From contig CBFGRV010000029.1 of the NCBI GenBank assembly GCA_965651265.1, positions 1-39,551 of the forward strand: a DNA stretch of 39,551 nucleotides, given 5' to 3'. This document shows positions 6,769 through 15,499 of this stretch, one piece after another. How positions within the stretch are numbered: position 1 is the stretch's first letter; each line of letters opens with the position of its first letter. The notes beneath the pieces were generated by a model. That model worked only from the letters and a program-made list of their open reading frames with translations. It did no database searches and was not told the origin of the DNA. Origin of the DNA: CBFGRV01 sp965651265. GTDB taxonomy: Bacteria > Bacteroidota > Rhodothermia > Rhodothermales > VXPQ01. The position numbers and the translations under genes were made by a program.

Positions 6769-7824
6769 CTAGCGCCTCCCATTCAGAAAGTCTTCGACGA
6801 GGCGCACCGTTTCGTCGCTTCCGATGTAGAGCGGCGTTCGCTGGTGGAGTGTCCTCGGCGTAACCTCCAGGATGCGTTGCTTGCCGTCGGATGCGCGCCC
6901 ACCTGCCTGCTCGACGATCATCGCCATGGGGTTGGCCTCGTACATCAGACGAAGCTTACCCTCCAGATTGCTCTTGGTGGCCGGATAGATGTAAATGCCG
7001 CCCTTGAGCAGGTTTCGGTGGAAATCCGACACGAAAGACCCGATGTACCGTGTCGCATACGGTCGCCCGGAGGCCGGGTCATGCTCCTGCATCCATGAAA
7101 TGCACCGTTTCAGCCCGTCTTCCCACGAATTGTAATGGCCCTCATTGATCGAGTAGATCGTGCCCGATTTCGGAATTCGGATGTTGGGATGTGAAAGGAG
7201 GAATTCGCCGATCGACGGATCCAGCGTGAAGCCGTTTACGCCGTCGCCGGTCGTGTACACCAGCATGGTCGACGACCCGTAAACGACGTAGCCCGCCGCC
7301 ACCTGTTCGGTCCCCGTCTGGAGGGCAGCGTCCGGATCCGCCTCGTCGATCCCATCGGGAAGCCGGTAGATGCTGAAGATGGTTCCGACGGACACGTTCA
7401 CGTCAATGTTCGAGGAACCGTCGAGAGGATCCAGTAGCACGATATACTTGCCGTCTTCGCCGTGATTCATTTTCAGCGGGATGGCCTCCGCGTGCTCCTC
7501 CGATCCGATCAGACAACATTCGCCGCCGCGTCGAAGCGCGCGCACGAGCTCCGTGTGGGCCAGCGCATCCATCTTCTGCTGGGTTTCCCCTTGAACGTTG
7601 ATCTCGCCCGTCACGCCGAAAACCCCCACGAGCCCCGCCCTTCGCATATCGCGATTGATAATCTTGGCAGCGACGCTGATGTCGCGCAACAGCCGCGAAA
7701 ACGCTCCCGTGGAGTGGGGAAACTTCCGCTGCTGCTCGATGATGAATTGCTCTATCGTTTTGAACTCGCCCAGATCCGACACGATTTTGCCGTTCGTTTT
7801 GGGGGATGTCGTGATGTATTCCAT
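6769..7824 (-). CDS. fbp: fructose-1,6-bisphosphatase, class I
   Basis: Cytosolic gluconeogenic enzyme that hydrolyses fructose-1,6-bisphosphate to fructose-6-phosphate with Mg. The metal-binding signature LDPLDGSSNID is at 131-141, with EEH upstream (109-111) and the sugar-phosphate-binding Y-IGSFVSDFHRNLLKGGIYIYPA segment in the C-terminal half. At 351 residues it is near the usual 330-350. I start at the ATG at 7824; an in-frame ATG at 7866 would add 14 polar, Arg-rich residues not typical of the family. It is the first gene of its strand after a gap of about 165 bases, so it may be transcribed separately from the glycosyltransferase-like gene upstream. Confidence 0.96.
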   Translation of the reverse strand: MEYITTSPKTNGKIVSDLGEFKTIEQFIIEQQRKFPHSTGAFSRLLRDISVAAKIINRDMRRAGLVGVFGVTGEINVQGETQQKMDALAHTELVRALRRGGECCLIGSEEHAEAIPLKMNHGEDGKYIVLLDPLDGSSNIDVNVSVGTIFSIYRLPDGIDEADPDAALQTGTEQVAAGYVVYGSSTMLVYTTGDGVNGFTLDPSIGEFLLSHPNIRIPKSGTIYSINEGHYNSWEDGLKRCISWMQEHDPASGRPYATRYIGSFVSDFHRNLLKGGIYIYPATKSNLEGKLRLMYEANPMAMIVEQAGGRASDGKQRILEVTPRTLHQRTPLYIGSDETVRLVEDFLNGRR

Positions 7825-7989
7825 ACAGTTTCTTCGTTCGTCTGGACGGTTGTGTAGGTCCCGCAACCAGGGTGGGAGACTAGCTCACCCAGAATATCAT
7901 CGCACCGGAAGCGGTTCCGGAGACCGGGTGACGAACGCGTTATCGGTGCGCCTGCGGCTCAAGATAAGTGCGTCTTGACGACTTCTTTC

Positions 7990-8751
7990 TCAGAGGGGCG
8001 CCCCAGAGTGTGGCGAACGATGCTCCGCAGACCATCCGTATCGGTCCGCCAGTTGGGTCAGGACCTCGAGGGTTTGCGGCGCCTTATGCGGACCGGCCGT
8101 AAGGTCATTCAGTAGCCGGATGAGGTCGGATGGACGATCGACGTCGTACCATCGACGCAGAACCTCGATGCGGGATGTGAGGGAACGGAGACGCTCAACC
8201 GTCTGCTCGAACACTAGCGAGTGGCTGTAGGTCATCCCGGAGAAGGCTTCGGGATGAAGCTGCTTCATGCCGAGCAGGTAGTATCCGCCGTCATCGGTCG
8301 GGCCGAGGACGATGTCTGACGGGCCGTTCAGGTAGGCAAACGACTCCTCGATGTAGCCGCCGGGAAGAGATGGATGGTCAGTGCCTGTAATTACGACCGC
8401 CTCGTAGCCGGCATCGAAGCAGTCCGCGAAGGCGTTTTTCATCCGCTCACCGAGATTTGCGCCCTGTTGGCCATGGATCGTGACGCCGTCGGGAAGGGTG
8501 AAGCCAAGGGTCGCACTGTCTCTGAAGGTCACCCGGGAGTCCGCCTCCGAGGAGTCCGCGCCGGCAAGATAGAGGCGCACATCGACCGGCAACTCGGCGT
8601 AGTGGGCGAGGCTGTCTTCGATGAACGCCGCATACAGGCGAGCCGCTTCGGCTTCCGTGAGCGGCGGGACCAACCGCGTCTTCACGCGCCCCGGTACGGG
8701 GGACTTGGCAAAGACAATCAGCGCACGCCCCGTCACGAGAGAGTTCTTCAA
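7990..8751 (-). CDS. TIGR04282 / DUF2064 glycosyltransferase-fold protein
   Basis: Member of the GT-A-like nucleotidyl/glycosyl transferase family known as DUF2064 (TIGR04282, sometimes called arsenosugar biosynthesis glycosyltransferase). The diagnostic FAKSPVPGRVKTRL is at 14-27. The VVITGTDHPSLP segment provides the acidic metal-site region, followed by VLGPTDDGGYYLLGM. Length, 253 residues, is slightly longer than typical. Its start overlaps the cysteine desulfurase stop by 4 bases (8748-8751), so the two are translationally coupled. No arsenic genes are nearby, so the arsenosugar role should not be assumed; the substrate is unknown. Confidence 0.85.
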   Translation of the reverse strand: MKNSLVTGRALIVFAKSPVPGRVKTRLVPPLTEAEAARLYAAFIEDSLAHYAELPVDVRLYLAGADSSEADSRVTFRDSATLGFTLPDGVTIHGQQGANLGERMKNAFADCFDAGYEAVVITGTDHPSLPGGYIEESFAYLNGPSDIVLGPTDDGGYYLLGMKQLHPEAFSGMTYSHSLVFEQTVERLRSLTSRIEVLRRWYDVDRPSDLIRLLNDLTAGPHKAPQTLEVLTQLADRYGWSAEHRSPHSGAPL

Positions 8752-9914
8752 GGCGCGGCCGTCGAAGGTTGCATCCTGCGAATCACCCTCACGAGTGCAT
8801 CGATGGCGCGGTCCACGTCGGCCTCGGACGTATCCTTGCCGACGGACAGCCTCACGGCGGCGCGCGCCGTCGCCGCCGGCAGTCCGATGGCGGTGAGCAC
8901 GTGGCTCGGCTCTAGAGCCCCACTCGTACAGGCGGAGCCCGCGGAAGCGTACACGCCTTCCAGATCAAGATTCGCCAATAGCATCTCTCCATCCACGGGC
9001 TCGCCGTCGATGGGTGGAAAGGCCACGTTCACGATATGGGGCGCCACCTCCCGCTCGGTCACCGGCGTGTTGATCCAGGCGCGACCACCGAGCGCCTGCC
9101 GGATTCCATCGATGAGTCGATCCCGCAGGGCGGTCGCATGATTCCATCTCGCCCGCCTCTCCTCGAACGCGAGTCGCAGCGCGCGCGCCAGGCCCACGAT
9201 CGCCGCCACATTTTCGGTACCGCCGCGCCGACCTCTCTCCTGCGCGCCGCCATGCAAGAGGGCCGTGATCTCCACGTCCGAGCGGACGTACAGCGCGCCG
9301 GCGCCCTTCGGCCCGTAAAACTTGTGCGCCGAGATCGTCATCAGGTCGACGCCCAGGTCCTCCGGCCGGCTCATCCCGTAGCCGGTGGTCTGCACGGCAT
9401 CGCAATGAATCAAAACGCCGCGCGCGCGGCAGCGCGTGGCGATCTCGGCGACGGGTGAGAGGGTGCCGATTTCGTTGTTCGCGTGCATGATGGAGACGAG
9501 CCCCACTCTTTCGCCGAGGCCATCGAGCGCATCTTGGACCTGATCGGCGGAGACGGCGCCCGTACGATCGGGCGAGAGGACAATGACCGTCCGCCCGGTC
9601 CTTTCTTCGGCCTCCGCAGCGCGGAGAATAGACTCGTGCTCCGCCGCGCCCGTCACGATGGCTCCCCTCGTGCCCTTCATGGCGGTGTTGTTGGCCTCCG
9701 TGCCGCCGCTCGTGAACAGTATCTCACCGGGCTCCACGCCCAACAGCTCGGCGACCTCCTCCCTGCTCGCCTCTACGGCAAATCTTGCCTTGCGGCCCGG
9801 CGTGTGCACGGACGACGCATTGCCGTACGAGTCGACGAGGAACGGCCTCATCGCTTCCAGCACACGGGGATCCAGCGGCGTCGTTGCGGCGTGGTCAAGG
9901 TAGATCTGGTCCAT
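8748..9914 (-). CDS. cysteine desulfurase, IscS/NifS type
   Basis: PLP enzyme that takes sulfur from cysteine to give alanine and an enzyme-bound persulfide, feeding Fe-S cluster and thio-modification pathways. YLDHAATTPLD opens the protein (5-15); TSGGTEANN (68-76), AEHES (91-95), CDAVQT (171-176), and SAHKFYGPKG (195-204) with PLP Lys198 follow. The catalytic loop GSACTSGALEPSHVL places Cys329 in the extended group I (IscS/NifS) form, not the short SufS form. No iscU, iscA, suf or mnmA gene lies beside it, so which acceptor it serves is open. The downstream gene overlaps it by 4 bases. Confidence 0.93.
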   Translation of the reverse strand: MDQIYLDHAATTPLDPRVLEAMRPFLVDSYGNASSVHTPGRKARFAVEASREEVAELLGVEPGEILFTSGGTEANNTAMKGTRGAIVTGAAEHESILRAAEAEERTGRTVIVLSPDRTGAVSADQVQDALDGLGERVGLVSIMHANNEIGTLSPVAEIATRCRARGVLIHCDAVQTTGYGMSRPEDLGVDLMTISAHKFYGPKGAGALYVRSDVEITALLHGGAQERGRRGGTENVAAIVGLARALRLAFEERRARWNHATALRDRLIDGIRQALGGRAWINTPVTEREVAPHIVNVAFPPIDGEPVDGEMLLANLDLEGVYASAGSACTSGALEPSHVLTAIGLPAATARAAVRLSVGKDTSEADVDRAIDALVRVIRRMQPSTAAP

Positions 9915-10132
9915 GCCGCCTCCTACGCGGTGCTTCGTCGTGCGGTTCGTGCGTGTTCGCGTATGACTTCATGCATGGTTCGCGCAGGCTCCTCCGCACC
10001 TCCACGGCCCATGTAGAACCCAGGCTCGAAGGGATGTGTAACATTGATGTCGACGTGGCATGGGAATTGATCTCATCCCGCTGCGATCCGTTCCATATCC
10101 ATGCTCTCCAACTCTCCAACCCGTCGATTTGA

Positions 10133-11455
10133 ATGGACAAGCTCGTTATCCAGGGTAGGCATCCACTCCGGGGCACGCTACCCGTCAGCGGCTCGAAGAA
10201 CACGGCCCTTCCGCTCATGGCAGGGGCCCTCCTCGCCGAAGGCAAAAGCACGTTGGACAACATTCCGAATTTGCGGGATGTGACTACGTTTTCGCACGTG
10301 CTGCGGATAGCGGGCGCATCCGTGAACTTCAACTCGGCGGAGCATCGGATGGAGATCGATGCTTCGGGCGTGGACTATCCGGAGGCCCCGTACGACCTCG
10401 TCAAGAAGATGCGCGCGTCCTTCTACATGCTGGGCGCGTTGATCGGACGCTGTGGTCGGGCTCGCGTCTCGCTTCCGGGTGGATGCGCATGGGGACCGCG
10501 GCCGGTTGATCTCCACCTCAAGGGGATGGAGGCGCTCGGAGCCAAAATCGAGCTGGACCAGGGTTACGTCGTGGCAACAGCTCCCGGAGGGCGGCTGGAC
10601 GGGGGTGTCTTCGAGATGCAGCCTTCGAGCGTAGGGACGACCATCAACTTGATGCTGGCGGCCGTCACCGCGCGCGGCTCGTCGCGACTCGAGAACGCCG
10701 CTCGCGAGCCCGACGTGGTCGTCTTCGGTCGGATGCTCCAGCAGATGGGCGCACGTATTGAAGGTTTGGGGAGTGACACGCTTGAGATCGAGGGCGTGGA
10801 CACACTTAATCCCGTCGAGTTCTACAACGCGCCCGACCGCATCGAGCTGGGCACCTTTATGATCGCCGCTGCGATGGCCGGCGAGCCCGGAGAGCCCGTC
10901 CACATCTCGAACGCCGATCCGGATTTTCTGGGCGATGCCTTCATCGATGCCCTCGCCAAAACCGGCACGCAGTTCACGCTCGGTGCCGATTACGTGGATG
11001 TGATCGCGCCCGAAGAGCTTCAGCCCGTGTCCATCGTGACCGGCGTGTATCCGGGCTTTCCGACCGACTTGCAGGCGCAGTGGACGGTCCTACTCACGCA
11101 GGCGAATGGAAACGCTCGGGTGGTAGATACCATCTACTACGACCGCTTCAAGCACATCCCCGAGCTGCGGCGAATGGCCGCGAATGCGATTGTGATCGGC
11201 AACGAAGTGGTAGTCGAGGGCCAGAACCGCCTCCAGGGCGCGACGGTGATGAGCACGGATCTGCGGGCCAGTGTCTCCCTCGTGTTGGCCGGAATGGTGG
11301 CCGAGGGCGAGACCCACGTCCTGCGCGTGTATCACCTGGACCGCGGCTATGAGAACCTCGACGGCAAGCTTGCCGCCGCGGGCATTCAGATCCGGCGCGA
11401 GGAATACGACGAGTTCGCCGATTCCGTCCTGGAGGGGCACATGACGGAGGCGTAA
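10133..11455 (+). CDS. murA: UDP-N-acetylglucosamine 1-carboxyvinyltransferase
   Basis: First committed step of peptidoglycan synthesis: transfers enolpyruvate from PEP to UDP-GlcNAc in the cytosol. The 440-residue length is that of an EPT-family MurA. SGSKNTALP (20-28) supplies the conserved Lys22-Asn23 pair. The loop LPGGCAWGPRP carries the PEP-reactive cysteine Cys118, so the protein should be fosfomycin-sensitive by family logic. The PGFPTDLQAQ motif carries the general-base Asp. The loop has Trp where most MurAs have Ile (CAIGxRP). It stands alone on the plus strand, divergent from the cysteine desulfurase across about 220 bases and convergent with the Tat isomerase gene (12 bases between stops). 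Confidence 0.97.
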   Translation: MDKLVIQGRHPLRGTLPVSGSKNTALPLMAGALLAEGKSTLDNIPNLRDVTTFSHVLRIAGASVNFNSAEHRMEIDASGVDYPEAPYDLVKKMRASFYMLGALIGRCGRARVSLPGGCAWGPRPVDLHLKGMEALGAKIELDQGYVVATAPGGRLDGGVFEMQPSSVGTTINLMLAAVTARGSSRLENAAREPDVVVFGRMLQQMGARIEGLGSDTLEIEGVDTLNPVEFYNAPDRIELGTFMIAAAMAGEPGEPVHISNADPDFLGDAFIDALAKTGTQFTLGADYVDVIAPEELQPVSIVTGVYPGFPTDLQAQWTVLLTQANGNARVVDTIYYDRFKHIPELRRMAANAIVIGNEVVVEGQNRLQGATVMSTDLRASVSLVLAGMVAEGETHVLRVYHLDRGYENLDGKLAAAGIQIRREEYDEFADSVLEGHMTEA

Positions 11456-11467
11456 AGGCCTCGTTCG

Positions 11468-12397
11468 TCAGCCGAGGGCAAGCACACGATCCATCCTGGC
11501 GGCGATATCGGTGAGCCGTTCGCGGTCACCGCCGCGCACCTCGGCCGTCGCCCAGCCGGAGAAACCGACGTCATCGAGTGCCTGGAGCACGGCCGGCCAG
11601 TTCACGTCACCCTCGCCCAGGGGCGCGCGGAATCCCGCCGAAGGGCCCTGCTCGTCACGCAGTTTGCGGCTGTACTCCTTCACATCCAGCTTCAGGATTC
11701 GGTGATCGAGAATCCGGATCCAGTGCTCCGGCCACCCGAAATTGACGACGTTTCCGATATCGAAGTAGGCCCCGATCCACTCGCTCTCGAATTCATCGAG
11801 ATAGCGGGCCATCTCGAGCGGGCTCAGGAGGAACGCATTCCAGACATTTTCGATGGCGATGCGGATGCCGAGCTCCTCCGCCTCGGGCAGGACCCGCCGA
11901 ATTTCCTCTTGTGAGCGCTGATAAGCAGCATCGTAGGACACTCCTTCGGTCACGACGGCCGGAACGAGGAGCACCGTCGACGCGCCGTAGGCTCGCGCAT
12001 CCCGGAGGGCCGTCCTCAGGGCCTTGACCCCGACGGCGCGGACATCAGGGTCGGGATCCGACAGCGGCCGATTCCAGTGCATCGAATCGACAACACCATG
12101 GATGAGCAGCCCCACCGACTCGCTGGCCTCGCGTACCTCCTGCGCATCGAGATCGTTGGGACTTTCCATCTCGATGCCATCGAACCCGAGCTCCTTCACG
12201 AGCGCGAACCGGTCGGCGACGGAGCCCTCGATCTCCACCATCGTGTACTTCACGGCCTTCCGGAGAGCGGGACGTCCGGCAAGATTGGATGCCGACGAGC
12301 GCACACCTGCCACGGCCATGCGCGTCGCCGTGCCGATACCGCCGGCGAGCCCAATTCCGCCGACCGTCGCCTTTAGCAAAAAGGATCGCCTATCCAT
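11468..12397 (-). CDS. Tat-exported sugar phosphate isomerase/epimerase-like TIM barrel
   Basis: 309-residue xylose-isomerase-like TIM-barrel (AP-endonuclease 2 superfamily). The N-terminus MDRRSFLLKA is a twin-arginine signal followed by a glycine/alanine-rich hydrophobic stretch, so the folded protein should be exported. Barrel features include VKELGFDGIEMESP, IAIENVWNAF (strand with metal-binding Glu), IGAYFDIGNVVNFG and the late WATAEVRGG. Such proteins act on keto- or hydroxy-sugars, but the substrate is not readable. It overlaps the upstream Tat-exported Gfo/Idh/MocA gene by 8 bases, which implies coupled expression and a shared periplasmic sugar pathway. An alternative is a non-catalytic TIM barrel. 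Confidence 0.85.
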   Translation of the reverse strand: MDRRSFLLKATVGGIGLAGGIGTATRMAVAGVRSSASNLAGRPALRKAVKYTMVEIEGSVADRFALVKELGFDGIEMESPNDLDAQEVREASESVGLLIHGVVDSMHWNRPLSDPDPDVRAVGVKALRTALRDARAYGASTVLLVPAVVTEGVSYDAAYQRSQEEIRRVLPEAEELGIRIAIENVWNAFLLSPLEMARYLDEFESEWIGAYFDIGNVVNFGWPEHWIRILDHRILKLDVKEYSRKLRDEQGPSAGFRAPLGEGDVNWPAVLQALDDVGFSGWATAEVRGGDRERLTDIAARMDRVLALG

Positions 12398-13736
12398 CGG
12401 ACCTCCCGGCGGCTGCAGTGTATTGGCGATTCAGCACGGTGCGGCCAGGTTGCGGCACCGGCACCTCCGCCAGCTCTGTGAACATGAGCTCCTTCGGGAG
12501 GAGGTCCATGTCGGCCGCCAGCATCTCGTCCCACGACAGCTCGAGCCCGGTGTAGGCACTCTCCCGGCCCAGGATTCCCGTGAGCGAGCTATCGGCGATC
12601 TGCTGCGCTTCGTTGATGGGCTCGCCCGCGCGGATGCTCGTGATCAGGTCCGCATGCTCGAGCACGAACGGGTTCTCGTCGCGCTCGGCGTGGCGGAAGA
12701 TGACCTCCCCATCGTGCGACGTAATGATGGATCGGTCCGGATGCAGCTCGGCCACACCCTCCGTGCCAACGATCCGGTTCGTGACACGGTTGGTCGTCCC
12801 CTCCATCTGGCGGCATTTGGCCTCGACCACGACACCGCCCGGGTACTGATACTCGACGCTGAAGTGGTCGTAGATGTGGCCGTAGGATGGATCCACGCGG
12901 ACGAGGCGCCCGCCCATGGCAATGGCGCGCTCGGGCAGCGACTGCATCACCCAATTGATCACATCCAGATTGTGGACGAACTGCTCCACGATATGATCGC
13001 CGGAGAGCCACGTGAAGTAGTACCAGTTCCGACATTGCCATTCCATGTCTGACATGCCGGGCTGGCGCTCGCGCAGCCAGATGGGTCCGGTCAGGTAGTA
13101 CGCCTGCGCACCGACGATCTGGCCGATGGCGCCCTCGTGAATCTGCCGGATGGCTTCCACGAAACTCGGCTGGCGGCGATAGATCGTGCCGGTCACGAGC
13201 GAGAGGCCTCGCTCGGCGGCCATTCGACCTGAGTCCACGACGGAATGATAGCCCGCCACGTCTACGTTCGATGGTTTCTCGAAGAAGACATGGCGGCCTG
13301 CCTCGACGGCATAGCGGAGATGGAGAGGGCGAAATCCGGGTGGCGTGGCCATAATCACGTAGTCGATGTCGCTGTCGATGACGTGCTTATAGTTGTCGAA
13401 GCCGGAGAAGGCGCGTTGATCGGGCACGTCGAAGCCGGTGGTCAGGTGCTCGGCCAGTCGGGCACGTGACTCATCCAGCCGATCTTCGAACAGGTCCCCC
13501 ATCGCCACGATTTCGACACCCTCGGCGGCCTCGACGGCGTTGACGGCCGCACCCGTGCCGCGCCCGCCGCAACCAACCACACCCACGCGGATGCGGTCCG
13601 ACCCGGCGGCATAGGCAAAATTCGAGCTGGACATCAACGCACTCGCGCCCGCAACGGCCACGGCAGAAGTCCGAATGAAATCTCGACGAGTCACACCCGA
13701 TGGCCCGTCATCCGGCTTGCCGGTTCTGGTATTCAT
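12390..13736 (-). CDS. Tat-exported Gfo/Idh/MocA-family oxidoreductase
   Basis: NAD(P)-dependent sugar oxidoreductase fold, 448 residues from the ATG at 13736. A Tat signal, VTRRDFIRTSAVAVAG (15-30), precedes AYA and the mature domain. The Rossmann motif GVVGCGGRGTG starts at 52, and the conserved EKP catalytic Lys motif is at 153-155 (FFEKPSNVD). The C-terminal domain carries the substrate-side segment with HNLDVINWV (family Asp/His positions). Tat export with a bound cofactor is common for members that oxidise and reduce sugars within one turnover, such as glucose-fructose oxidoreductase-like and glycosidase-type enzymes. An ATG at 13796 would add 20 residues and overlap the SpoIIE gene; the internal ATG gives a normal Tat signal. 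Confidence 0.9.
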   Translation of the reverse strand: MNTRTGKPDDGPSGVTRRDFIRTSAVAVAGASALMSSSNFAYAAGSDRIRVGVVGCGGRGTGAAVNAVEAAEGVEIVAMGDLFEDRLDESRARLAEHLTTGFDVPDQRAFSGFDNYKHVIDSDIDYVIMATPPGFRPLHLRYAVEAGRHVFFEKPSNVDVAGYHSVVDSGRMAAERGLSLVTGTIYRRQPSFVEAIRQIHEGAIGQIVGAQAYYLTGPIWLRERQPGMSDMEWQCRNWYYFTWLSGDHIVEQFVHNLDVINWVMQSLPERAIAMGGRLVRVDPSYGHIYDHFSVEYQYPGGVVVEAKCRQMEGTTNRVTNRIVGTEGVAELHPDRSIITSHDGEVIFRHAERDENPFVLEHADLITSIRAGEPINEAQQIADSSLTGILGRESAYTGLELSWDEMLAADMDLLPKELMFTELAEVPVPQPGRTVLNRQYTAAAGRSDG

Positions 13737-13792
13737 CTCAGTGTCCCACGAACTTACATGATGTGAATGGCGATCTGGGGTAGCGCGCGGCT

Positions 13793-15100
13793 TCATCCCG
13801 CCGGAAGTCGCTTGACGATGAGCAGCGTCATATCGTCGTGGGGGTCGGCCTCCCCAACGAAGGCACTCACCTCACGCACGATTCGATCGAGGGCCTGCTG
13901 CGCGCTGAGACCGGCGACATCGCGCAGCAGTTCTTCCAGGCGGTCCTCGCCAAACTCTTCGCGATTCTCCGCCATGGCTTCGGTGACGCCGTCCGAGTAG
14001 AGCAGCAGCATACTGCCGGGCTCCATGCCGGCTGTTCCGGTCTGATACCGCGCCTCGGCGAGGGCGCCCAGCACGATGCCGGCCGTCTCCAGGCGACGAA
14101 CGTATCCATCCGGTGTCGCGAGCAGCGGCCGATTGTGGCCGGCATTCGCATAATCGATCGTGTGGCGCGACGTGTCGATGATCCCATAGAACATCGTGAC
14201 GAACGAGCCGCGGTGTGTGCTCCGGTGGAGCAGCCGCCCGAGCACGCTCAAACATTCCGCCGGCGAGCCGCACATGTCGTAGCGCGCGCGAAGCGCCGCC
14301 TGTACGTTCGACATCAAGAGCGCCGCCGGCAGCCCCTTGCCGGATACGTCCGCGACGCACACGGCCACGCGATCACCGCCGTAGGTAAGGTAGTCGAAGT
14401 AGTCGCCGCCGACGTTTTGCGCGGGCACGCTGGAACCGGCCAACTCGTACCCGGCCAGGCTGGGCGCCATGTCCGGGAGCAGCCGCATCTGGATGTCCGC
14501 AGCAAGCCGTAACTCTTCGCGGACGCGCAGCAGCGCGCGCTCCTCCTCATAGAGCCGGGCGTTCTCGATGACCTGCGCCGATTGTGACGCGATGATGGTG
14601 AGCAGGCGCCGGTCGTCGTCGGTGAATCCGCTTTCGTCCTTCTTATTGAAGAGGGTGAGCACGCCGATCAACCGCGAACGGACGAAAAGGGGCACACAGA
14701 CGATGGAGTGGATCTGATCCGACCACCCCGCGCCGCGAAATCGCGGATCGTTCGGAGGATCGTTCAGCAGCAGCGGTTCGCGGTTCAGGTACATCCATCC
14801 GAGCAACTGATCGTTCGCGCGGAGAGGCGGATGCTTGCCGGAGCTGGAGCTCGTTCGGATGAGCGTACGGGTAGGCTCCGCGGCTTCCTGGTCGATGAGC
14901 GTGATGACGCCCTGCTCGGCGCGGATGGCCTTGAGGGAGCGCTTCACGATATGCTCCATCACCTCCTCAGAATCCAGCGAGGCCCCGATCTCGCGGCTCA
15001 GCTCGTTCAGCACGGAGAGCTCCTCCACCGCGTGCTTGAGCCGCCTGTTCTCTTCCTCGAGCTGCGAAATGCGGTACGTATCGGTGGTCTTCCCGAACAT
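13793..15100 (-). CDS. GAF-domain PP2C (SpoIIE/RsbU-type) serine phosphatase
   Basis: Cytosolic signalling phosphatase, 435 residues. Domains in order: coiled-coil linker (about 12-35), GAF sensor (about 40-185, ending ASQSAQVIENARLYEEE), and a PP2C-like SpoIIE domain (about 195-433). The SpoIIE domain has LAADIQMRLLPD, GGDYFD (231-236), VADVSGKGLPAALLMS (249-264), LLYSDGVTEA and the terminal DDMTLLIVK; all metal-binding aspartates seen in RsbU-type enzymes are present. Relatives usually dephosphorylate an anti-anti-sigma (STAS) partner, but no STAS or anti-sigma kinase gene is in the window, so the partner is unknown. The ligand of the GAF domain is also unknown. Confidence 0.93.
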   Translation of the reverse strand: MFGKTTDTYRISQLEEENRRLKHAVEELSVLNELSREIGASLDSEEVMEHIVKRSLKAIRAEQGVITLIDQEAAEPTRTLIRTSSSSGKHPPLRANDQLLGWMYLNREPLLLNDPPNDPRFRGAGWSDQIHSIVCVPLFVRSRLIGVLTLFNKKDESGFTDDDRRLLTIIASQSAQVIENARLYEEERALLRVREELRLAADIQMRLLPDMAPSLAGYELAGSSVPAQNVGGDYFDYLTYGGDRVAVCVADVSGKGLPAALLMSNVQAALRARYDMCGSPAECLSVLGRLLHRSTHRGSFVTMFYGIIDTSRHTIDYANAGHNRPLLATPDGYVRRLETAGIVLGALAEARYQTGTAGMEPGSMLLLYSDGVTEAMAENREEFGEDRLEELLRDVAGLSAQQALDRIVREVSAFVGEADPHDDMTLLIVKRLPAG

Positions 15101-15208
15101 CTCCAGGCCGCTTGACGGCGAGGGGTAAGAGGGTTCACGACGACATCAAGGAGAATACGCCCGGTTTGGAGCAAATACAACGGGCGCGCCTCGAGTCGAT
15201 CCGGTGCG

Positions 15209-15499
15209 TCAGCCCGCGAGGGAGACCACGAGCGTACCCAGCCAGGCGGCGAAGGCGGCCAGTACGGCGTGGACGGCCGCCGATCCCGCAACGTTAGACG
15301 CGTGGCGTCCGTAGCGCAGTACCGCCTCGAGGACCTCGGCTCCGAAGATGGCGACGCCCACCGCCACGGGGATGTTGATCGGGAATCCGACTATATAATA
15401 GAGTGGGAACGCCAGCACCATCGCGCCGACGAGCGCGCCTAGCCCGACCCCTACAGACATTCGATATGGAGCCTGGTCGTGCACCTCAGAAGAGCGCAC
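15209..15499 (-). CDS. small hypothetical membrane protein
   Basis: 96 residues, with about three hydrophobic segments: MSVGVGLGALVGAMVLAFPL (14-33), INIPVAVGVAIFGAEVLEAVL (41-61) and a C-terminal segment from about 71 (AAVHAVLAAFAAWLGTLVV). I do not recognise a family. Its start overlaps the end of the large outer-membrane protein gene by 14 bases, which supports it as a real, coupled gene. It is followed by the SpoIIE phosphatase about 110 bases on. Function unknown. Confidence 0.65.
   Translation of the reverse strand: MRSSEVHDQAPYRMSVGVGLGALVGAMVLAFPLYYIVGFPINIPVAVGVAIFGAEVLEAVLRYGRHASNVAGSAAVHAVLAAFAAWLGTLVVSLAG

Noticed and set aside
7990..8751. Arsenosugar biosynthesis gene
   Set aside because: The family name includes this role, but no arsenic-related genes are nearby, so no such function is assigned.
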